DNA of 7,522 nucleotides from an uncultured Cellvibrio sp. (GTDB lineage Bacteria > Pseudomonadota > Gammaproteobacteria > Pseudomonadales > Cellvibrionaceae). The notes below the pieces were generated by a model. It was not told where the DNA came from and searched no databases. It was given only the letters and a program-made list of their open reading frames with translations. Both the position numbers and the translations under genes were made by a program. The stretch covers positions 1 to 7,522 of the forward strand of contig CAMLRI010000086.1 in assembly GCA_946482385.1 (NCBI GenBank), written 5' to 3'. Shown piece after piece: positions 5,476 to 7,522 of this stretch. The stretch's first letter is position 1. Every line of letters starts with the position of its first letter.

Positions 5476-6663
5476 ATGCGATGCACTATTGATGGAAATC
5501 GATTAACACGCGATGTAAATCGATTAATACGCGGATTAAGCCTGGGGGTTTTGTTTGGTTTGTGCGCCCAAGGTTGCGCCGCAACGGAGTTGGGGGATTA
5601 CACCGGCAACCCACGCGACACCTGGGATGGGTTGCGCCAACTTGGTATAGAAGTCAGAAACTTCAACCAACCCCATTTGCTCAATCCGGAAGAAAAGGTT
5701 CTGCGCAGGTATCTGCAATATATTCCACGCAGCATTCTGCGCCAGCGTCACCATACCAAAAACTTTCCCTTGGTGATTATGCTGCCTGGCGCCAACATGA
5801 GTGCAGAGCTAGGGCGCGAATGGGATTGGAGCGACAGGATGGAGCGCTTGGCCGAACAGGAAAAGTTTTTGTTGGTCTACGCCAATGCCCATGAACCAGG
5901 GAGCCTTGAGGAACAGAATCCGGGTGACCCTTTCTATATGAATGGCGGTTATTGGCGCACCTGCTTTGGTAAACCAGGTACCGGGCCGGAATTTTTTACG
6001 GTAGATGATACGGCCTACTTGCGAAAAATTATTGCGCGAACACAAGCGGAAGGACTGCCCGTGGATAAAAATCGCATCTACCTGATAGGCATGTCTAATG
6101 GAGGAGAAATGGCCCAGCGCGCCGCACGTGAAATGCCAGAACTCCTCGCGGGTGTAGGGGTGGTAATGCCGGTCAATTCTATGCCTGCCAACATACCCTT
6201 TTTTACTTGCGCCCAATTACCGCAGCGCCCCCTGAGCATGATGTTTATCTACAGCCCCAAAGACACTTTGCTCGATAACATTTACAACTCAATAGGTTTT
6301 GATTACGGCGCCGTCATGAAAGATTCGGTTGCCCAATGGCGCAACGCCATGGGCATTAATGAGGCCACGGAAACCACGAGACTGCTGCCCAACAAGGTGA
6401 ACGAGGGGGAGGGATATAGCGGCAATGTACCCTGGGCCTTGGCCAGCCTAAACTCATCCATCACCCGTTACGATTACCGCAAAGCGGCCCCCGGTAATGA
6501 CTATGCCGTGCTGGAGATAGACTCTGCGGGGCATTCGTGGCCAAGCTCAACCCCAACAGAGGTTAGTGTCGCCGAGGTGCCTTACAACGGTTTTAGAAAC
6601 CAGGATATACATACCGAAGCCGTGCTCTGGAAGTTCCTCAAAAAGAGCAAGCGCATCCCCTAG
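5476..6663 (+). CDS. Secreted alpha/beta-hydrolase esterase (PHB-depolymerase/feruloyl-esterase-like)
   Basis: The 395-residue protein has an N-terminal export signal: an Arg-rich n-region to residue 20, a hydrophobic core LSLGVLFGLC, then AQGCAA. C34 in AQGC is a poor lipobox, so a soluble secreted form is likelier than a lipoprotein. Family motifs are IMLPGAN (about 101-107, oxyanion region, with Pro where His is usual), the nucleophile S207 in IGMSNGG, the probable acid D263 in YSPKDTLLDN (D267 is the alternative), and H353 in AGHSWPS. The last motif is characteristic of the LpqC/PHB-depolymerase/feruloyl-esterase group. The substrate cannot be read from the sequence; a plant-polymer ester or a polyester is plausible. 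The ATG has AGGGAG 8 nt upstream. The first codons contain a 21-bp tandem repeat. It probably depends on the upstream AraC-type regulator and is convergent with the next gene. Confidence 0.85.
   Translation: MRCTIDGNRLTRDVNRLIRGLSLGVLFGLCAQGCAATELGDYTGNPRDTWDGLRQLGIEVRNFNQPHLLNPEEKVLRRYLQYIPRSILRQRHHTKNFPLVIMLPGANMSAELGREWDWSDRMERLAEQEKFLLVYANAHEPGSLEEQNPGDPFYMNGGYWRTCFGKPGTGPEFFTVDDTAYLRKIIARTQAEGLPVDKNRIYLIGMSNGGEMAQRAAREMPELLAGVGVVMPVNSMPANIPFFTCAQLPQRPLSMMFIYSPKDTLLDNIYNSIGFDYGAVMKDSVAQWRNAMGINEATETTRLLPNKVNEGEGYSGNVPWALASLNSSITRYDYRKAAPGNDYAVLEIDSAGHSWPSSTPTEVSVAEVPYNGFRNQDIHTEAVLWKFLKKSKRIP
5496..5533 (+). repeat. 21-bp-period tandem repeat within the esterase signal peptide region
   Basis: AAATCGATTAACACGCG (5496-5512) and AAATCGATTAATACGCG (5517-5533) agree at 16 of 17 positions and are exactly 21 bp apart. 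Each contains the palindrome AATCGATT. The repeat is in frame and encodes NRLTRD and NRLIRG, the positively charged n-region of the signal peptide. It is either a recent 21-bp duplication or a coding-region operator with two-turn spacing. Confidence 0.75.
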
Positions 6664-6676
6664 CAGGGCAATTCAA

Positions 6677-6701
6677 GGTTGGCGCAGGGAAGCTGCCAAC
6701 C
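6677..6701. terminator. Hairpin between convergent esterase genes
   Basis: GGTTGGC (6677-6683) and GCCAACC (6695-6701) form a perfect 7-bp stem around an 11-nt loop. It starts 14 nt after the plus-strand esterase stop and lies 38 nt beyond the minus-strand hydrolase stop. It is the only stem seen in the 76-nt convergent spacer and could act in both directions, but it has no clear T run. Confidence 0.45.
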
Positions 6702-6739
6702 GAACCACCCAGCAAACAATTTTCACCCTCCGAAGCAAG

Positions 6740-7522
6740 TTACGCCTCCCCAGGCAAAACCCCCAGCGACACCAACCACAGCTCCAATATCCGGGGCCAG
6801 TCGGACACAGTCCCCTGGCCCTGGATCATTCCCACCCCGTGAATACCGGTTTGGTAGATATGCAGCTCTGAGCGCTTGTTGTACTTCTGCACCTGATCAA
6901 AAAACACCAGGCTGTTAGTGACAGGCACAGATTGGTCGCCAATGCCATGGAACATAAACACCGGCGGCACATCGGCTTTAACCTGGTGCTGCAGGGAGTT
7001 GTCGCGTACTAACTGCAGGTTCGGCTTATCGCCCAGGAGCGCGGCGCGGGAACCGGCGTGGGCAGCGGCGCCCTCCAGGGTGATGACCGGGTAGCCGAGA
7101 ATGGCGAAATCCGGGCGCGCACTCACCGCCGCCAGGGGGTCATCCTGGGTTGGTGGATAGTCGTAGCGGGTTGCCACCCCGGCCGCCATATGGCCGCCTG
7201 CGGAAAAGCCAATCACCCCGATCTTGCCGCTATCCAAGCCCCAGCTGGCGGCCTTGCTGCGCACCAGGCGCAGGGCGCGCAAGCCATCTTCCAGGTTGGC
7301 GGGAAAACCGTATTCCTTCATGCGGTACTTGACCACAAAAGCCGCCACACCCCGCGTGGCAAACCATTTGGCGATGTCGTGCCCCTCGTGGTTGATGGCC
7401 AGGCGCACATAGCCGCCGCCGGGGAAGATAACCACTGCCGCGCCATTGGGCTGCGCAGGCCAGTAGGGAATAAGGGCTGGGTTATCCACCGCGTACACCC
7501 GCTGGTCTTTTATATGTTCGCG
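6740..7522 (-). CDS. Alpha/beta-hydrolase of the acetyl-esterase (Aes/BD-FAE) group, 5' end cut by window edge
   Basis: The frame stays open from the TAA at 6740-6742 to the window edge, giving 260 visible residues. The GTG at 7496-7498 is internal because the frame continues upstream as REHIKDQR before VYAVDNPALIPYWP. Motifs are IFPGGGY (oxyanion loop, here PGGG in place of HGGG), the nucleophile Ser in IGFSAGG (visible residue 107), Asp in FHGIGDQSVPV (196) and His in GIHGVG (228), so the triad is complete. The fold matches carbohydrate or lipid acetyl-esterases and BD-FAE-type feruloyl esterases. Any signal peptide would be outside the window. The natural substrate is not determinable here; in a polysaccharide degrader, de-acetylation of hemicellulose is a reasonable guess. 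Confidence 0.88.
   Translation of the reverse strand, partial: REHIKDQRVYAVDNPALIPYWPAQPNGAAVVIFPGGGYVRLAINHEGHDIAKWFATRGVAAFVVKYRMKEYGFPANLEDGLRALRLVRSKAASWGLDSGKIGVIGFSAGGHMAAGVATRYDYPPTQDDPLAAVSARPDFAILGYPVITLEGAAAHAGSRAALLGDKPNLQLVRDNSLQHQVKADVPPVFMFHGIGDQSVPVTNSLVFFDQVQKYNKRSELHIYQTGIHGVGMIQGQGTVSDWPRILELWLVSLGVLPGEA

Overview
The window most likely comes from a gammaproteobacterium of the Cellvibrio/Saccharophagus type. This is inferred from the typical gammaproteobacterial L21, L27 and Obg sequences in the order rplU-rpmA-obg, combined with a secreted modular hydrolase and two polymer-type esterases. Genus-level assignment is not proven by the sequence alone.

Region 1 (1-1334, minus strand) is core housekeeping. 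It holds rplU (L21) and rpmA (L27) as a tight pair behind a good sigma-70 promoter, then an intrinsic terminator, then the 5' part of obg/cgtA starting at GTG and running off the left edge. The rplU leader contains a hairpin whose arm could also pair with the Shine-Dalgarno sequence.

Region 2 (about 1335-1756) is a long gene-free stretch that becomes very AT-rich and carries a candidate promoter and small palindromes. It leads into a 709-residue secreted proteinase K-like subtilase (1757-3886). That protein has a complete pro-domain and catalytic triad, an FNGWG-type beta-sandwich module resembling starch/glycogen-binding folds, and a Trp-rich C-terminal module of about 185 residues with no function I can name with confidence.

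Region 3 (3887-5475) contains a hairpin-rich intergenic stretch and a gene for a regulator with seven predicted membrane segments fused to a C-terminal AraC-type DNA-binding domain. It is followed by a 201-nt spacer packed with direct and inverted repeats, which I propose as regulatory sites.

Region 4 (5476-7522) holds a secreted alpha/beta-hydrolase esterase of the PHB-depolymerase/feruloyl-esterase-like group (plus strand). It is convergent with the 3' part of a second alpha/beta hydrolase of the acetyl-esterase (Aes/BD-FAE) group on the minus strand. The working model, which is inference, is a membrane-anchored AraC-type sensor controlling the adjacent secreted esterase. Its candidate sites are AGATTGGCCT-type repeats and a 21-bp-period repeat at the start of the esterase gene. 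No CRISPR array, tRNA, rRNA or insertion sequence was seen.
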